Shown one piece after another: positions 6,418 through 6,633 of a stretch of DNA of 6,633 nt (position 1 is the stretch's first letter; each line of letters opens with the position of its first letter). A program made the translations under genes and the position numbers. Origin of the DNA: Solirubrobacteraceae bacterium (GTDB taxonomy: Bacteria; Actinomycetota; Thermoleophilia; Solirubrobacterales; Solirubrobacteraceae); the NCBI GenBank assembly GCA_019683665.1, contig JADGIB010000207.1, forward strand, positions 1 through 6,633. The letters are read 5' to 3'. The notes under the pieces are model-generated. The model was given only the letters and a program-made list of their open reading frames with translations, searched no databases and was not told the DNA's origin.

Positions 6418-6503
6418 GCTCCCTCGCGACGGTACGCGGGGCGCCTCCGGCGGGCAGGTCCACGAGTGCGGGAGTTCTTGCCGATTTGTGCCAGGGAGGC
6501 GCT

Positions 6504-6601
6504 CGCCCTGCGGGCTCGGCTTCCTCGGCGAGTGTTCGCCCAGGGGGCGAGGGGAGGCTGCGCCCGGAGGGCTTGCCTCCCGCAGCGAGTGTTCGCCCAG
6601 G
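6504..6601. repeat. Imperfect 41-nt direct repeat, two copies, 57-nt period
   Basis: Copies at 6504-6544 and 6561-6601 align without gaps at 34 of 41 positions, and their last 17 bases (GCGAGTGTTCGCCCAGG) are identical. Each copy has two small possible hairpins, GCCC-3nt-GGGC and GCGA-GTGT-TCGC. A more diverged third copy may lie at about 6441-6494, sharing the CCAGG end and a GCCGGCGGGC-like start. It looks like a structured extragenic repeat; whether it is a genome-wide family or a local regulatory array cannot be told from one window. Confidence 0.65.
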
Positions 6602-6633
6602 CTCTTATACACATATGACGCTGCCCACCATAT
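6602..6633. other. Sequencing adapter (Nextera/Tn5 type) contamination at the contig end
   Basis: From memory of the Nextera transposase adapter, CTCTTATACACAT matches exactly at 6602-6614, followed after one mismatch by TGACGCTGCC at 6616-6625. Scattered matches continue to 6630, giving about 26 of 29 positions. The adapter's distal part follows the Tn5 mosaic end, so this is library adapter rather than a natural Tn5/IS50 end. The abrupt loss of GC content agrees. These bases should be trimmed, and any reading frame starting here is an artefact. Confidence 0.92.

Larger units (their letters stand above)
6402..6601. other. Operon leader / upstream region without a gene
   Basis: About 200 bases upstream of the first gene have no credible coding content. 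They hold the ribosome binding site at 6406-6417, a somewhat AT-richer patch around 6465-6495 that could be near a promoter, and the direct repeats at 6504-6601. I see no convincing -35/-10 pair or operator. The operon promoter may lie here or beyond the contig end. Confidence 0.5.

Noticed and set aside
6463..6494. Sigma-54-like promoter: minus strand TGGCAC followed by GGCAAG
   Set aside because: Spacing between the GG and GC elements is one base short, and sigma-54 is generally absent from the actinobacteria this DNA resembles.
4495..6612. 705-residue extension of the E1 alpha copy 1 frame upstream of its ATG
   Set aside because: The upstream part overlaps the isomerase gene in another frame, has no motif, and starts inside adapter sequence. 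The ATG at 5523 gives the normal family N-terminus.
5520..6614. 364-residue version of the isomerase starting in MCIRAW
   Set aside because: The first 71 residues are translated adapter and leader repeat. The ribosome binding site and family-like N-terminus support the start at 6401.
6602..6620. Natural Tn5/IS50 mosaic end or other transposon terminus
   Set aside because: The bases after the mosaic end match the synthetic adapter (TGACGCTGCC), and no transposase or target duplication is present.
1..6633. CRISPR array, tRNA, rRNA, riboswitch or integration site
   Set aside because: None of the expected repeat-spacer, cloverleaf, conserved rRNA or att-like patterns were seen on either strand by eye.

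Overview
This is a very GC-rich window in which every supportable gene lies on the minus strand. Transcription runs from high to low coordinates, and the genes are packed tightly enough to be one operon. Extreme GC content, a GTG start, and a lipoprotein whose lipobox cysteine is followed by Gly-Asp-Asp-Asp all suggest a high-GC actinobacterium. Thermoleophilia (Solirubrobacterales-like) is my best guess, but it is inference from style, not from a marker gene.

Layout in transcription order: (1) 6602-6633 is not genomic. It closely matches the Nextera/Tn5 sequencing adapter, so the right edge is a contig end with untrimmed adapter. (2) 6402-6601 is a non-coding leader holding a 41-nt direct repeat and a good ribosome binding site. 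(3) 5520-6401 is a sugar phosphate isomerase/epimerase-like TIM barrel. (4) 4495-5523 and 3502-4482 are a first thiamine-diphosphate (ThDP) 2-oxoacid/acetoin dehydrogenase E1 alpha/beta pair (alpha1, beta1). (5) 2530-3495 and the first part of 156-2537 are a second E1 alpha/beta pair (alpha2, beta2). (6) The beta2 frame runs without a stop into a branched-chain-amino-acid-type (LivJ-like) substrate-binding lipoprotein, which also has its own strong ribosome binding site and ATG at 1520. (7) A perfect 10-bp GC hairpin at 108-132 follows the operon, and 1-107 is almost pure G+C with no convincing gene.

Functional reading: two complete E1 heterotetramer gene sets sit in tandem (alpha-beta-alpha-beta) with no E2 acyltransferase, E3 or transport permease in view. 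Pair 2 has textbook active-site motifs. Pair 1 keeps the ThDP-binding core but has changed several loops around the substrate, so it probably acts on a different 2-oxoacid or ketol. Together with a sugar isomerase-like enzyme and a binding lipoprotein, this looks like a catabolic operon: capture a small carbon compound, isomerise it, then cleave it oxidatively. The substrate cannot be named from the sequence.

The most notable points are the in-frame beta2/lipoprotein junction (real fusion, or a one-base indel destroying an ATGA stop/start overlap), the diverged active site of pair 1, and the adapter at the end. No tRNA, rRNA, CRISPR array, transposase or regulator gene was found.
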